Source: Sulfitobacter sp. W027
Lineage (GTDB): Bacteria > Pseudomonadota > Alphaproteobacteria > Rhodobacterales > Rhodobacteraceae
Reading direction: 5' to 3'
Assembly (NCBI RefSeq): GCF_025143985.1
Contig: NZ_CP083564.1
Location: forward strand, 2,258,501 to 2,322,500
Length of the DNA stretch: 64,000 nucleotides
Under the pieces are notes generated by a model. It saw only the letters and a list, made by a program, of their open reading frames with translations, was not told the DNA's origin and ran no database searches. This document shows, one piece after another, positions 37,656 to 47,457 of the stretch; the stretch's first letter is position 1, and every line of letters begins with the position of its first letter. Position numbers and translations under genes: made by a program.

Positions 37656-37706
37656 GGGTCTCTCCTTTGAGGTTAATCACTTGGTGCTATATGGAGCACG
37701 GCTGCA

Positions 37707-38006
37707 TCAAATGTCCATTTCTGAAAGCAGTGCTGCCCAAGATGCACCGTGCATGTCGCGGTCGTCTATCGCCCCTTGGATGCTGGGACGCGGCAGGCTG
37801 ATCTTGATCACATTCAGCGCGGCAATGTCGAAACGCTTGATCTCTTGGCTATTTGCCCCCAACCGCGCCGCGACCTTATCGGTGTCCAAACGGTCGCAAA
37901 CCGCGTCATAGGCCGCCTCTGAGCCGCAGAAAATATCGATGGTCAGCCAGAACGGTCCGGCGTTCTTGGAGCGGACCTTCTGAACGAGCGTGCCGAGTTG
38001 GGTCAT
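37707..38006 (-). CDS. DUF4387 protein, AtuA partner
   Basis: A 99-residue protein with the DUF4387 signature (KNAGPFWLTIDIFC, then DIAALNVIKISLPRP). It starts in the stop codon of the AtuA gene (4-base overlap) and closes the tct-atuA operon. Members of this family are nearly always found beside AtuA/DUF1446 proteins and may form one enzyme with them; the reaction is not settled. Confidence 0.88.
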   Translation of the reverse strand: MTQLGTLVQKVRSKNAGPFWLTIDIFCGSEAAYDAVCDRLDTDKVAARLGANSQEIKRFDIAALNVIKISLPRPSIQGAIDDRDMHGASWAALLSEMDI

Positions 38007-39358
38007 GTCTCAACCACCTCCAGCGTAAAGGCCTGCATGGGATCGTCGAGCGTCAGAACGTGATGCAGAGCAAACTCATAGACCGCCCCGCGCGGCATCT
38101 CCGCAGGAGAGAAGGGAAAGGCAAAGGTCGGCTGTTCTTCGTCACGGGTCAGCGGATGGTGCAGCAGATAGGGATTCAGCATTTTGCCCAACTCATCGGC
38201 CAGCGCGGCCGTTTCTGCCGTAACGATGGCCATCACGCCCACCTCAACCGGTGCGGCTTCGCGGGCCTCAAGATCGCCGAAGCTGGCGTTTTGCCCAATC
38301 AAGCGCAGCTCAATCGAATAGCTGTCAGGCGGCGCGTCGAGCCGTTGGCCCGCCTTCTCCAAGCATTTCGCGGTGATGTCATCGGCCCAAGTCTGCGCGT
38401 TGGCAACGTAATGCGCGTCACGCAAGAGCACCATGAGCACGGTCTGATAGCCCGCAACCCGCGCCCCTTCGAGCTTAACGGTATATTCATCCGACGGCAC
38501 CCAACGCGCGCCGCTGACATGAACGCGGCTGTCGTCCAAAGCGCGGTAGAGCGCGCGGGTGACATCCAGATGGCCACCGGGCTCATAGAGGATGAAAGGG
38601 TCGGAATTTTCATAGAGCATATGTGCTGAGACGGTATGCGGCGTGGCATGCGCCCCGTCAGCCAAGGGATGAATAACGAAGCCGCCTGCATCGTCAAACT
38701 CAACCATCAGCACGCCCGATTGTGGGTTGCTGGCGCAAAGCGCGCCGCATTCGCCGATCTTGGCCGCGTGCCATGCCGCACCTGCGTCGATGCCCATTTG
38801 CAGCGGCAGAGCTGCGATGATCGCCGTGTCGGTGGTCCGCCCGCAGATGATAACTTCCGCCCCGGTCTCCAGCGCCGTCGCCACCTGTTCGGCCCCGGCC
38901 AGCGCCACGATATTGGTGCAGGCACGGATGCCGTCGGCGTCGATCTCCGGCGCGCCGGACAGCGCGGTGATACGGCCCTCGGTGAAGGCCTGCGCGGTTT
39001 GGGCGGGGTCTTGGCCGGAACGAAGCACGGCGATGCGCGGCTGCACCCCCTGCTCGGCGGCAATCTCGCGCGTGATGTCGAGCATCCAATCCACCGCCGT
39101 ATCGGCGCCACAGGTGCCCGCAGTGCCGATCACCAGCGGGCATCCGGCCTCAGCCGCCGCCGCCATCAGCCCGGCCCATTCCAGCTTGATCGAAGCGCGG
39201 GCGTATTTTGACACGCCGCGTCCCAGATAAGACGGCCCACTGTCGGTCGAGCCGCCATCGATGGCGATGATATCAGGCCGGGCGTCGATGCCACGCTGCA
39301 AGGCCTGCGCGTCATAATTCAGCCCAAGCGCGCCGGAGGGGATCAATACTTTAACCAT
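38003..39358 (-). CDS. AtuA-family (DUF1446) catabolic protein
   Basis: A 451-residue soluble protein named after the acyclic-terpene utilisation gene atuA, but the family is wide and mostly acts on small carboxylic acids or CoA esters. Conserved segments are PSGALGLNYD at the start, IAIDGGSTDSGPSYLG and VICGRTTDTAI. It is the fourth gene in an operon with a tripartite carboxylate transporter (4 bases after tctA), so its substrate is probably what that transporter takes up. Confidence 0.88.
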   Translation of the reverse strand: MVKVLIPSGALGLNYDAQALQRGIDARPDIIAIDGGSTDSGPSYLGRGVSKYARASIKLEWAGLMAAAAEAGCPLVIGTAGTCGADTAVDWMLDITREIAAEQGVQPRIAVLRSGQDPAQTAQAFTEGRITALSGAPEIDADGIRACTNIVALAGAEQVATALETGAEVIICGRTTDTAIIAALPLQMGIDAGAAWHAAKIGECGALCASNPQSGVLMVEFDDAGGFVIHPLADGAHATPHTVSAHMLYENSDPFILYEPGGHLDVTRALYRALDDSRVHVSGARWVPSDEYTVKLEGARVAGYQTVLMVLLRDAHYVANAQTWADDITAKCLEKAGQRLDAPPDSYSIELRLIGQNASFGDLEAREAAPVEVGVMAIVTAETAALADELGKMLNPYLLHHPLTRDEEQPTFAFPFSPAEMPRGAVYEFALHHVLTLDDPMQAFTLEVVET

Positions 39359-39361
39359 GGT

Positions 39362-40867
39362 TTAATCGGTAATCCTCTGCGGCTTCTTCAACAACCCGCG
39401 CATGAACATTGGTGCGACAAAGCCAGCAATGGCGAAGATCCACAGACCAATGGCAATGGGCGATGACCACAGAAACAGCGCGTCGCCGTCCGACAGCACC
39501 ATGGCGCGGCGCAGGGCGTTCTCCATATTGCCGCCCAGAAGGATGCCAAGGATCACTGGCACCGTTGGCACGTCCAGCTTGCGCAGCACATAGCCCAACA
39601 CGCCAAAGCCCACCATCAACAGCAGATCGAAATAGCTGCCCGACAGGGAATAGATGCCGACGAAAGAGATCATCGTCACCCCCGGCAACAGCACCCATGC
39701 GGGCACCATCAGGATTTTGACGAAAATCTTCACCATTGGCACGTTCATCAGCAACAACACGACGTTGGCAATGAGCAGCGAGGCGATCAGCCCCCAGACA
39801 ACCTCGGGCCGGTCGGTAAAGAGCGTCGGCCCCGGCGTGATGTTGAGCGTCATCAGCAGCGCCAGCAGCACCGCCGTGGTGCCAGAACCGGGCACGCCCA
39901 ACGTCAACATCGGCACCAGTGCCCCGCCAGCGGCCGCGTTATTGCCCGCCTCTGGTGCCGCGACGCCTTTGGGCACACCGGTGCCAAAACCGCCCTTCTC
40001 CCCCGCCAAAGATTTCTCGGACATATAGGCAAGGAACGAGCCCAGTGACGCGCCCGCCCCCGGCAAGATACCGGCGATAAAGCCCACGCCTGAGGCGCGC
40101 AGCATGGTCCATTTCGTGTCGATAATGTCTTTCCAAGGGATTCCAACCTTGTCGAGTTTCACCCCGATAGACGAGCCCTTGCCGTGGCTTTCGATAAAGA
40201 AGAACACTTCGGCGATGGCAAACAGCCCAACGATGGCCACAAGGAAATCCACCCCATCCATCAGGTGCATATTGCCGTAAGTAAGCCGGGGCATCCCGGA
40301 GTTGTTGTCCACTCCGATCATTGCAATCGCAAGTCCGATGCAGGAGGCCAGCGCGGCCTTGGCCTGATTGTTCGAGGCCATGCCGCCCAGCGTGCAAAAC
40401 GCCAGTAGATAGAGCGCGAAATATTCCGCCGGGCCAAAGAAATAAGCCACGCGCGCCAGCATCGGGGCCAGCAGCATCAGCCCCACGGTAGCAAGGAAAG
40501 CGCCAACAAAGGACGCAACACCCGACAACACCAGCGCATCGCCTGCCCGGCCCGCCTTGGCCATCGGATAGCCGTCGAGCGTGGTCATCAGCGCAGGCTC
40601 ATCGCCCGGAATATTCAACAGGATCGAAGAAATCCGCCCACCATACATCGCGCCGTAATAGACCGCCGTCATCAGCACCAAGGCCGAGGTGGCATCAAGC
40701 CCCATCGTGAAAGTCAGCGGGATCAGGATCGCCACGCCATTCGACGGCCCCAACCCTGGCAGCGCACCGATGATCGTCCCAAGAAAACAGCCCGCCACGG
40801 CGAGCATCAGGGTAAAGGGCGACAGCGCGATGCCAAAGCCCATCGCGAGGTTGCTCAGAATATCCAT
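39362..40867 (-). CDS. tctA: Tripartite tricarboxylate transporter, large permease
   Basis: The 501-residue channel subunit of a TTT secondary carboxylate transporter. It has about twelve membrane segments and the TctA signatures GALPGLGPSNG near residue 35 and a second GILPGAGASLGSFLAY, the pseudo-repeat that forms the transport path. It sits between tctB and atuA with gaps of 3 bases on each side. Substrate unknown. Confidence 0.93.
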   Translation of the reverse strand: MDILSNLAMGFGIALSPFTLMLAVAGCFLGTIIGALPGLGPSNGVAILIPLTFTMGLDATSALVLMTAVYYGAMYGGRISSILLNIPGDEPALMTTLDGYPMAKAGRAGDALVLSGVASFVGAFLATVGLMLLAPMLARVAYFFGPAEYFALYLLAFCTLGGMASNNQAKAALASCIGLAIAMIGVDNNSGMPRLTYGNMHLMDGVDFLVAIVGLFAIAEVFFFIESHGKGSSIGVKLDKVGIPWKDIIDTKWTMLRASGVGFIAGILPGAGASLGSFLAYMSEKSLAGEKGGFGTGVPKGVAAPEAGNNAAAGGALVPMLTLGVPGSGTTAVLLALLMTLNITPGPTLFTDRPEVVWGLIASLLIANVVLLLMNVPMVKIFVKILMVPAWVLLPGVTMISFVGIYSLSGSYFDLLLMVGFGVLGYVLRKLDVPTVPVILGILLGGNMENALRRAMVLSDGDALFLWSSPIAIGLWIFAIAGFVAPMFMRGLLKKPQRITD

Positions 40868-40870
40868 GGT

Positions 40871-41308
40871 TTAAAACCACCCTTTGGGGAAGCCGATGAG
40901 GCTCAGCCCCAGTGCAAATTTGAACACAACAAACAGCCCCAGCGACAGGCCAACACCCGCAAGCACCGCAGCCAGTGGTCGGGGTGAGATTTGATAGCTG
41001 AGGATACCAGCCGCGATGGCCGTTGGGATCACAAACCCCCAAGGCTTCAACGCGAACGCGTAGCCGACCAGCACCAGAACGGCGAGGCAGATTGACAAAA
41101 GGCTGCGGCCCGCAGGCCAATCCGGGTCGGGATCGGGGCGCAGGATCATCACGAGGCAAGACAGCGCCGCCACACCTCCTACCAACAATGGAAAGGCGCG
41201 CGGCCCTACAGGATCGGCAAGAAAACTGGTCTGAATCTGTGATGCGCTGGCCATATAGGCCAGCGCGAGAAACAACATGACCAGACCGAAAATCCGGTCA
41301 GAGGCCAT
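40871..41308 (-). CDS. tctB: Tripartite tricarboxylate transporter, small permease
   Basis: A 145-residue protein with four membrane segments, the size and layout of TctB. It overlaps the tctC stop by one base and ends 3 bases before tctA. Confidence 0.9.
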   Translation of the reverse strand: MASDRIFGLVMLFLALAYMASASQIQTSFLADPVGPRAFPLLVGGVAALSCLVMILRPDPDPDWPAGRSLLSICLAVLVLVGYAFALKPWGFVIPTAIAAGILSYQISPRPLAAVLAGVGLSLGLFVVFKFALGLSLIGFPKGWF

Positions 41309-42276
41309 TACTGGATGACCCCCAGTTCTTTGGACATTGTGTTAATGTCGGCGATCAGCCCATCGACATAAGACTGGAAATCGCCGCCGACCTTGGTGAA
41401 GGGCGCAAGGCCATTGGCTTCCATCGCGGTTTTCCACTCTTCGCTGTCGGCCACCTGCTGCAGCTTATCGGCCCAGCCGTTAAACGCCTCATCCGAAATG
41501 CCCTTGGGCACGTAAAGCCCGCGCCAGTTCACCGCAACCACATCGTAGCCCTGCTCTTTGGCGGTCGGGATATCGTCAAAGCCCGGAACGCGCTCTTCGG
41601 TCAGCACCGCAATCACACGCACATCGCCAGATTTCAGGAAGCCCACGACCTCAGACATGTCGCCCGTCATGGCTTGGGTAAAGCCGCCCACGGTCTGGGT
41701 GATGGCATCCGCACCGCCGTCCACGCCGATGTACTTGATCTTGCGAATGTCGGTGAACCCGGCCTTTTGCAGGATCATCAGCGGCTTCATATGGTCAAAG
41801 CCCCCTACTGCCGAGCCACCTGCGAAGGCCACCGAGGATGGGTCTTCTTTGATCATATTGACCATATCGTCGAGGTTCTGGATCTCGCTGTCCTTGGCCA
41901 CGACGATCACGCCCGGATCGGCCCCAATCGCGCCTACGAAGCGCACTTGATCGGCGGTCATCCCGGCATAGGCGTTCTGCGCCAAACGGGTGGTGGTGGC
42001 CGAGGAGGCCGCGATGATTAGGTCCTCATTCTCATTCTGCTCAGACACCACATGGTTGAACGCAAGTCCCCCGCCCGCGCCCGCCATATTGGTGACCTGC
42101 ACCGGCTTATCGACCGCGCCGATGTCATGCATAATCTTACCGATTTGGCGGCAAGTAAAATCCCAGCCGCCGCCGGGGTTGGCCGGTGCGATACATTCCG
42201 CCGCAGTGGCGGCTCCCCCCGCCCCTGCAGTTAAAACAGCACCAGTTACCAGCGCCTTAATAAGACGAAATTTCAT
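41308..42276 (-). CDS. tctC: Tripartite tricarboxylate transporter, binding protein
   Basis: A 322-residue periplasmic Bug-family receptor. The signal peptide (LVTGAVLTAGAGGAATAA) is followed by the ligand-binding opening CIAPANPGGGWDFTCRQIG and VANMAGAGGGLA-type VTNMAGAGGG segment. First gene of the operon; a palindrome lies 20 bases upstream. Confidence 0.93.
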   Translation of the reverse strand: MKFRLIKALVTGAVLTAGAGGAATAAECIAPANPGGGWDFTCRQIGKIMHDIGAVDKPVQVTNMAGAGGGLAFNHVVSEQNENEDLIIAASSATTTRLAQNAYAGMTADQVRFVGAIGADPGVIVVAKDSEIQNLDDMVNMIKEDPSSVAFAGGSAVGGFDHMKPLMILQKAGFTDIRKIKYIGVDGGADAITQTVGGFTQAMTGDMSEVVGFLKSGDVRVIAVLTEERVPGFDDIPTAKEQGYDVVAVNWRGLYVPKGISDEAFNGWADKLQQVADSEEWKTAMEANGLAPFTKVGGDFQSYVDGLIADINTMSKELGVIQ

Positions 42277-42295
42277 AGTGTCCTCCCAGACTTGT

Positions 42296-42317
42296 TTTTA
42301 TTCAAAACAGAATAAAA
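42296..42317. promoter_or_regulatory. Perfect palindrome upstream of tctC, candidate operator
   Basis: Arms ttttattc (42296-42303) and gaataaaa (42310-42317) with a 6-base spacer, 20 bases before the tctC start and 63 bases after the Lrp-gene stop. AT-rich and symmetrical, it suits a dimeric repressor or activator of the operon. Confidence 0.55.
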
Positions 42318-42379
42318 CCATGCCCCGCGTCGGATCACGTTTCAACTATAGAGTTATTGACCCGACATCGCCGCCCATC

Positions 42380-42841
42380 TCAGCCCGTGATCGGCGCGTC
42401 GGATTTGATCTGCCGGAGGATCACATTGGTGGTGGCCGAATTCACCGCCGGGTGAAGGAAAAGGAAGCTCTCCAAAAAGGCGTTATAGGCCTCAATATCC
42501 CGGCAAAGGACGCGCAGGTGATAATCGGCCTGACCGGTGGTGGCGAAACATTCCGTCACCTCCTTACGACTTTGAATCGCGCTGATGAAACTGGCCAAGG
42601 CCGAGGCATCATGCCGGGTCAAATGCACATGCACCATCGCCTCAAACCGCAGCCCCATCGCTTTGGGATCAACCACGGCAGCATAGCGTCTGATGATCCC
42701 AGATTGCTCCAAAGCCTTGACCCGCCGCCAGCAAGCGGAGGCGGAAATATTCAGCCTTTCGGCAAGCTGTGCGTTCGGCAAACGCGAATCTTGCTGAAGC
42801 AACATCACAAGTTGACGGTCTGTCGCGTCCATTTGACTCAT
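42380..42841 (-). CDS. Lrp/AsnC-family transcriptional regulator
   Basis: A 153-residue regulator with HTH (NAQLAERLNISASACWRRVKALEQSGII) and RAM domain. Divergent from the fused oxidoreductase with 125 bases between, an arrangement repeated in other alphaproteobacteria, and upstream of the tct operon on its own strand. It probably controls the oxidoreductase and perhaps the transporter. Confidence 0.9.
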   Translation of the reverse strand: MSQMDATDRQLVMLLQQDSRLPNAQLAERLNISASACWRRVKALEQSGIIRRYAAVVDPKAMGLRFEAMVHVHLTRHDASALASFISAIQSRKEVTECFATTGQADYHLRVLCRDIEAYNAFLESFLFLHPAVNSATTNVILRQIKSDAPITG

Positions 42842-42966
42842 CGAATAAATCTTTCGGAACTTCTGCCTCCGTCGAACAGATTATCCGCTGGATGGTAGTA
42901 ACACCAGCAAATTTGGTGCTAATATCCGCACTCACTGCGCTATACTACCCATTGAGGAGCACCCCA

Positions 42967-45900
42967 ATGGCAGAACAACCGCGCGAATTTACCACTTATA
43001 AACTTGATGATCGCTACGATCAGACCGAGGGCCGCGTTTTCCTAACCGGGACGCAGGCCTTGGTGCGGATCATGCTTGATCAGGCCCGCCGTGATCGCAA
43101 CGCGGGGCTAAAGACGGCAGGTTTTGTCTCGGGCTATCGTGGCTCGCCCTTGGGGGGGCTCGATCTTGAATACTGGCGCATTAAGGATCGTGTCGCCAAG
43201 GCAGGTGTGAAGTTCCTGCCCGCCGTGAACGAAGACCTCGGTGCCACCGCCGTATTGGGTGCGCAGCAAGCGCATCTCGACCCTCATGCGGAGGTCGAGG
43301 GCGTATTTTCGATGTGGTACGGCAAGGGGCCGGGGGTGGACCGCTCGGGCGACGCGCTGAAACATGGCAACGCCTACGGTTCGGCCCCCAAGGGCGGCGT
43401 GCTGGTGGTGGCGGGCGACGACCACGGCTGCGTCTCGTCTTCGATGCCGCATCAGTCAGACGTGGCCTTCATGTCGTGGTTCATGCCGACGCTGAACCCG
43501 GCGTCGGTGGCCGAGTATCAGTCCTTTGGCGAATACGGCATCGCGCTATCGCGCTTTTCCGGCACATGGGTCGGCTTCAAGGCGATTTCCGAAACCGTTG
43601 AGAGCGGTGCCTCGGTCGATTTGACTCCGGATCGCGTGTTCAACCAGCCTGATTACACCGTCCCGGCAGGCGGGCTGCATGTCCGTTTGGGCGATCTGCC
43701 CTCCCCCGAGATCGAAACCCGCATCCACCACAAGCTGGAAGCTGTCCAAGCCTTCCTTCGGGCCAACCCGATCGATCGACATATCTATGACACCAAAGAC
43801 GCGTCCTTTGGCATCGTCACCACTGGCAAAGGCCACCTCGACACGATGGAGGCGCTGCGTCTCTTGGGGTTGGATGAGGCGAAGTGCCGCCGCCTTGGCA
43901 TCGACATCTACAAGATCGGCATGGTCTGGCCGCTGGCGCTGGACGACGCGCTCGACTTCGTGAAGGGAAAGCGCGAAGTCCTTGTAATCGAAGAGAAACG
44001 CGGCATCATTGAGAGCCAGTTCAAGGAGGCCTTTTACGACTGGCCCGGCTCCAAACCGGCGCGGATGGTCGGCAAGCACGACGAGAACCTCGAAGAACTG
44101 GTGCCGTGGACGGGCGAGTTGTCGCCACTGAAGCTGGTGCCAATCATCGCCGCGCGGCTCAATGCTTTCTTTCCCGAAGAGAACCTTGTCGAAAAGGCCC
44201 GGGCGCTGACCGACCAGCCGCCCGTGCTGCTCAACGTCCCCGGTGCCACACGCACCCCCTATTTCTGCTCAGGCTGCCCGCATAACTCCTCGACCAAAGT
44301 CCCCGAAGGCTCTACCGCCAATTCCGGTATCGGCTGCCACGTCATGGCGTCATGGATGGACCGCGACACGGCGGGTTTCGCACAGATGGGCGGCGAAGGC
44401 GTGCCGTGGATCGCGACCTCCATGTTCAACGGCAATAAGCATGTGTTCCAAAACTTGGGCGAAGGCACATGGTACCACTCCGGCTCGCTCGCCATTCGCC
44501 AAGCGGTCGCCGCGCAGACCAATATCACCTACAAGATCCTCTACAACGACGCCGTTGCCATGACGGGCGGACAGCCGGTGGACGGCCCCGTTTCCGTCGC
44601 GGCCATTGCGCAGGCTTGCCGTGCGGAAGGCGTGGAGCGCATCGCATTGGTCTCCGATCGGCCCGAACTCCTGCCCAAGGCGGACTTCCCCGCCGAGACG
44701 ACCTTCGACCACCGCTGCGATCTCGACCGCGTGCAACGCGAATTGCGCGAGATACCGGGTGTCACGGTGCTGATCTACGAACAGACCTGCGCCACTGAGA
44801 AACGCCGCAAGCGCAAACGCGGGCAAATGGACGATCCGAAGAAATTCGTGATGATCAACGATCTGGTCTGCGAAGGCTGCGGCGATTGCAGCCTCGAGTC
44901 GAACTGCCTCAGCGTCGAGCCGAAGAAAACCGAATTTGGCACCAAGAGGCAGATCAACCAGTCGACCTGCAACAAGGACTACTCCTGCCTCAACGGTTTC
45001 TGCCCCTCCTTCGTCACCGTTGAAGGCGGCAGCCGCAGCAAGCGTTCCGGCGCGGGATTAGATGTGGCGAGCCTCTCGGCCGCCCTGCCGATGCCCAATC
45101 TCCCAAGCCTCGACCAGCCATTTAACTTGCTGGTCACCGGCGTTGGCGGCACCGGCGTGGTGACCGTAGGTGCGCTCATCACCATGGCGGCGCACCTCGA
45201 AGGGCTGGGCTCCAGCGTGCTCGATTTCACCGGCTTCGCCCAGAAATTTGGCACCGTGCTCGGCTATGTCCGCCTCGCCAAACGGCCTGAGGACGTGCAC
45301 CAAGTGCGCATCGACCAAGCCGCCGCCGACGCGGTGATCGGCTGTGACATGGTGGTCAGCTCAGCGCCAAAGGCCTCGGCCCATTACCGCCGCGGCACCC
45401 GCATCGTGTTGAACCGCGCCGAGATGCCCACTGGCGATCTGGTGCTGAACCGCGACGCCGACCTGCGCATTGACGACCGCGAGGCGGTGATCGCGCAGGC
45501 CGTGGGGGCCGAAAACCTTAGCGCCTTTGATGCCAACGCCATGGCGGAGAAGCTGATGGGCGACGCTGTTTTCGCCAACGTCATGATGCTGGGCTATGCG
45601 TGGCAAAAGGGACTGGTGCCGGTCTCGCTTACCGCGCTTGAGCAAGCGATCGAGTTGAACGGGGTCGTGCCCGACAAGAACCGCGCGGCCTTTGGCTTCG
45701 GCCGGGTCATGGCCGGGAACCCACAGGCAATCGAAGCGCATTTTGCCCCGGCCCCCGCGCTGGACGACAGTGTCGAGAGCCTCATCGCGCGGCGGATGGA
45801 GTTCCTCACCGGCTACCAGAACGAAGCCTATGCCCAGCGCTACAGGGCCGAGCTCGATGCGCTCGCGGGCAAGTTACCGGAGCGCTCCGAGGACCTGATG

Positions 45901-46368
45901 CGGGCGGCGGCAAAGTCGCTTTTCAAGCTCATGGCCTATAAAGACGAATACGAAGTCGCGCGCCTGCATCGGCAAATCGGCTTCGAGGAGCGCATCGCGG
46001 ATACCTTCGAAGGCGACTACAAGGTGCACTACCATCTCGCCCCGCCCGCGTGGCCCACGGGCAAGGACGGTCGTGGCCGCCCCAACAAGCGCAAGTTCGG
46101 CCCTTGGATGGGCCGCGCCTTCGACCTGCTGACGGCGATGAAGCCCCTGCGCGGCACATGGGCCGACCCCTTTGCCTATGGCGCTGACCGCAAGTTCGAA
46201 GTGGCGCTGATCGGCTGGTTCGAAGACGTCATGGCAAAGGCCCCCGCCCTGCCCCATGACGTGGCGCTTGAGGTGCTCAGCGCGCCGATGGAAATCCGCG
46301 GCTACGGTCCGGTGAAAGAGGCCGCCGCCGAGAAGGTGCAGGCCGAGGTCGCAGCCCGCCTAGCCTAA
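42967..46368 (+). CDS. Fused indolepyruvate ferredoxin oxidoreductase
   Basis: Oxidatively decarboxylates aryl or branched 2-oxoacids to acyl-CoA, with ferredoxin as acceptor. The 1133-residue protein merges the alpha part (pyrimidine and TPP domains, ending near residue 600; FCSGCPHNSSTKVPEG, GIGCHVMASW), a cysteine-rich 4Fe-4S segment (CEGCGDC, SNCLSVEP) and the gamma-like domain (VTGVGGTGVVTVGALI). This single-chain form is normal in alpha- and betaproteobacteria. I choose the ATG at 42967 behind gaggag; the longer frame overlaps the divergent regulator. Confidence 0.93.
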   Translation: MAEQPREFTTYKLDDRYDQTEGRVFLTGTQALVRIMLDQARRDRNAGLKTAGFVSGYRGSPLGGLDLEYWRIKDRVAKAGVKFLPAVNEDLGATAVLGAQQAHLDPHAEVEGVFSMWYGKGPGVDRSGDALKHGNAYGSAPKGGVLVVAGDDHGCVSSSMPHQSDVAFMSWFMPTLNPASVAEYQSFGEYGIALSRFSGTWVGFKAISETVESGASVDLTPDRVFNQPDYTVPAGGLHVRLGDLPSPEIETRIHHKLEAVQAFLRANPIDRHIYDTKDASFGIVTTGKGHLDTMEALRLLGLDEAKCRRLGIDIYKIGMVWPLALDDALDFVKGKREVLVIEEKRGIIESQFKEAFYDWPGSKPARMVGKHDENLEELVPWTGELSPLKLVPIIAARLNAFFPEENLVEKARALTDQPPVLLNVPGATRTPYFCSGCPHNSSTKVPEGSTANSGIGCHVMASWMDRDTAGFAQMGGEGVPWIATSMFNGNKHVFQNLGEGTWYHSGSLAIRQAVAAQTNITYKILYNDAVAMTGGQPVDGPVSVAAIAQACRAEGVERIALVSDRPELLPKADFPAETTFDHRCDLDRVQRELREIPGVTVLIYEQTCATEKRRKRKRGQMDDPKKFVMINDLVCEGCGDCSLESNCLSVEPKKTEFGTKRQINQSTCNKDYSCLNGFCPSFVTVEGGSRSKRSGAGLDVASLSAALPMPNLPSLDQPFNLLVTGVGGTGVVTVGALITMAAHLEGLGSSVLDFTGFAQKFGTVLGYVRLAKRPEDVHQVRIDQAAADAVIGCDMVVSSAPKASAHYRRGTRIVLNRAEMPTGDLVLNRDADLRIDDREAVIAQAVGAENLSAFDANAMAEKLMGDAVFANVMMLGYAWQKGLVPVSLTALEQAIELNGVVPDKNRAAFGFGRVMAGNPQAIEAHFAPAPALDDSVESLIARRMEFLTGYQNEAYAQRYRAELDALAGKLPERSEDLMRAAAKSLFKLMAYKDEYEVARLHRQIGFEERIADTFEGDYKVHYHLAPPAWPTGKDGRGRPNKRKFGPWMGRAFDLLTAMKPLRGTWADPFAYGADRKFEVALIGWFEDVMAKAPALPHDVALEVLSAPMEIRGYGPVKEAAAEKVQAEVAARLA

Positions 46369-47457
46369 GAGCGTCGTCGCAAAATCACCGCGCAGCCCGG
46401 CTTCGAGCAACTCGAGGTCGGGCGAGCACTCAGAATATTGCGCCACCATCCCCGGCGGGATGATAAAGGCATCGCCTGCTTGCAGTCTGCGGCTTTCCTG
46501 CCCCTCGGCACTCAGCACCATGCTGCCTTCCAGGACAAAGGTAAAATGCATGTCCGCGTCATGCTTGGCGAGGGGCGGCGTGCCGCCGTCAAACCGCGCC
46601 ACCTGAATGCCCGCCACGCCCTTGGTTCCCGCCGTGATGCCCGCATCCCGAGCGATGAAGCCCGGAATGCGGAATGGGTGCCAAGTCGCTTGATCCTTGA
46701 CGTGATGCACAAAGGTCTGACCGTCCCACTCGCGGGCCGGATCGCCTTTGCCGTTCGGCAGGGTCATCTCATGGTCGATGGTCGTCACATGCTCTGCTGG
46801 CACGCCGATCTCGATCACCTCGATGGCGGGCGAAGCTTCGACCACCCGGTGCCGGATGCCCGGCGGTTGTGTCACGCAGTCCCCCGCCTGTAGGCGGATC
46901 ACATCGCCCTGATCCTCATAGAGCACATCGACCCAGCCGCGATAGCAATAGATCAATTGAAACCCGACCGTATGGTAATGCACCATATCCGGCACCGGCC
47001 CGCCGTCCGGGATGCGAATATGGCTGGCGATAATCGACCCACCCAAACGCGATGGAATTAAGTCGCGGTAATGCATCCCCGCCCGGCCAATTACCCAAGG
47101 GGCCTCATCCGCGAGCCGCCTAACGGCGAATTCATGCCGAGTTTCTGGCTGTTCCACCTGAGGAGAACGGGGCAAAATGTCGATCGTCGTGCCATTGGGC
47201 GCAGTCAACTGGCGCTGACCTTGGGCAAAGCTGTCAGGATCATCGGTGAGAATACGCAGATGCCCCGGTGGCACTTTCGCTCCGCGCTCAATCCGCACGC
47301 GCACCCCATAGCCCGAGAAACTGGCGACCGAAGGGTCATCTGCTGGAAAGATATTCTCCAGCCGCATGCCCAGCACCTTGGTGAAGAAGGGCAGATCATC
47401 CCTAAGCTCCTGCGTGGGCAACAAGAATTCGGCTAGGATATCATTTGGCTGACGCAT
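46360..47457 (-). CDS. VOC- plus double-cupin-domain protein
   Basis: A 365-residue protein with a glyoxalase/VOC-like N-terminus (about 1-100; EFLLPTQELRDDLPFFTKVL) and two cupin domains: VHYHTVGFQLIYCYRG near 165 and HDADMHFTFVLEGSM near 305, each with His residues for metal. Such fusions occur in uric-acid, ectoine or aromatic catabolism and as sugar isomerases; the substrate is not clear. It converges with the oxidoreductase with a 9-base overlap. Confidence 0.82.
   Translation of the reverse strand: MRQPNDILAEFLLPTQELRDDLPFFTKVLGMRLENIFPADDPSVASFSGYGVRVRIERGAKVPPGHLRILTDDPDSFAQGQRQLTAPNGTTIDILPRSPQVEQPETRHEFAVRRLADEAPWVIGRAGMHYRDLIPSRLGGSIIASHIRIPDGGPVPDMVHYHTVGFQLIYCYRGWVDVLYEDQGDVIRLQAGDCVTQPPGIRHRVVEASPAIEVIEIGVPAEHVTTIDHEMTLPNGKGDPAREWDGQTFVHHVKDQATWHPFRIPGFIARDAGITAGTKGVAGIQVARFDGGTPPLAKHDADMHFTFVLEGSMVLSAEGQESRRLQAGDAFIIPPGMVAQYSECSPDLELLEAGLRGDFATTLLG

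Noticed and set aside
38003..39358. Acyclic terpene degradation pathway
   Set aside because: Only the AtuA family name suggests it; no geranyl-CoA carboxylase or other atu gene is in the window.
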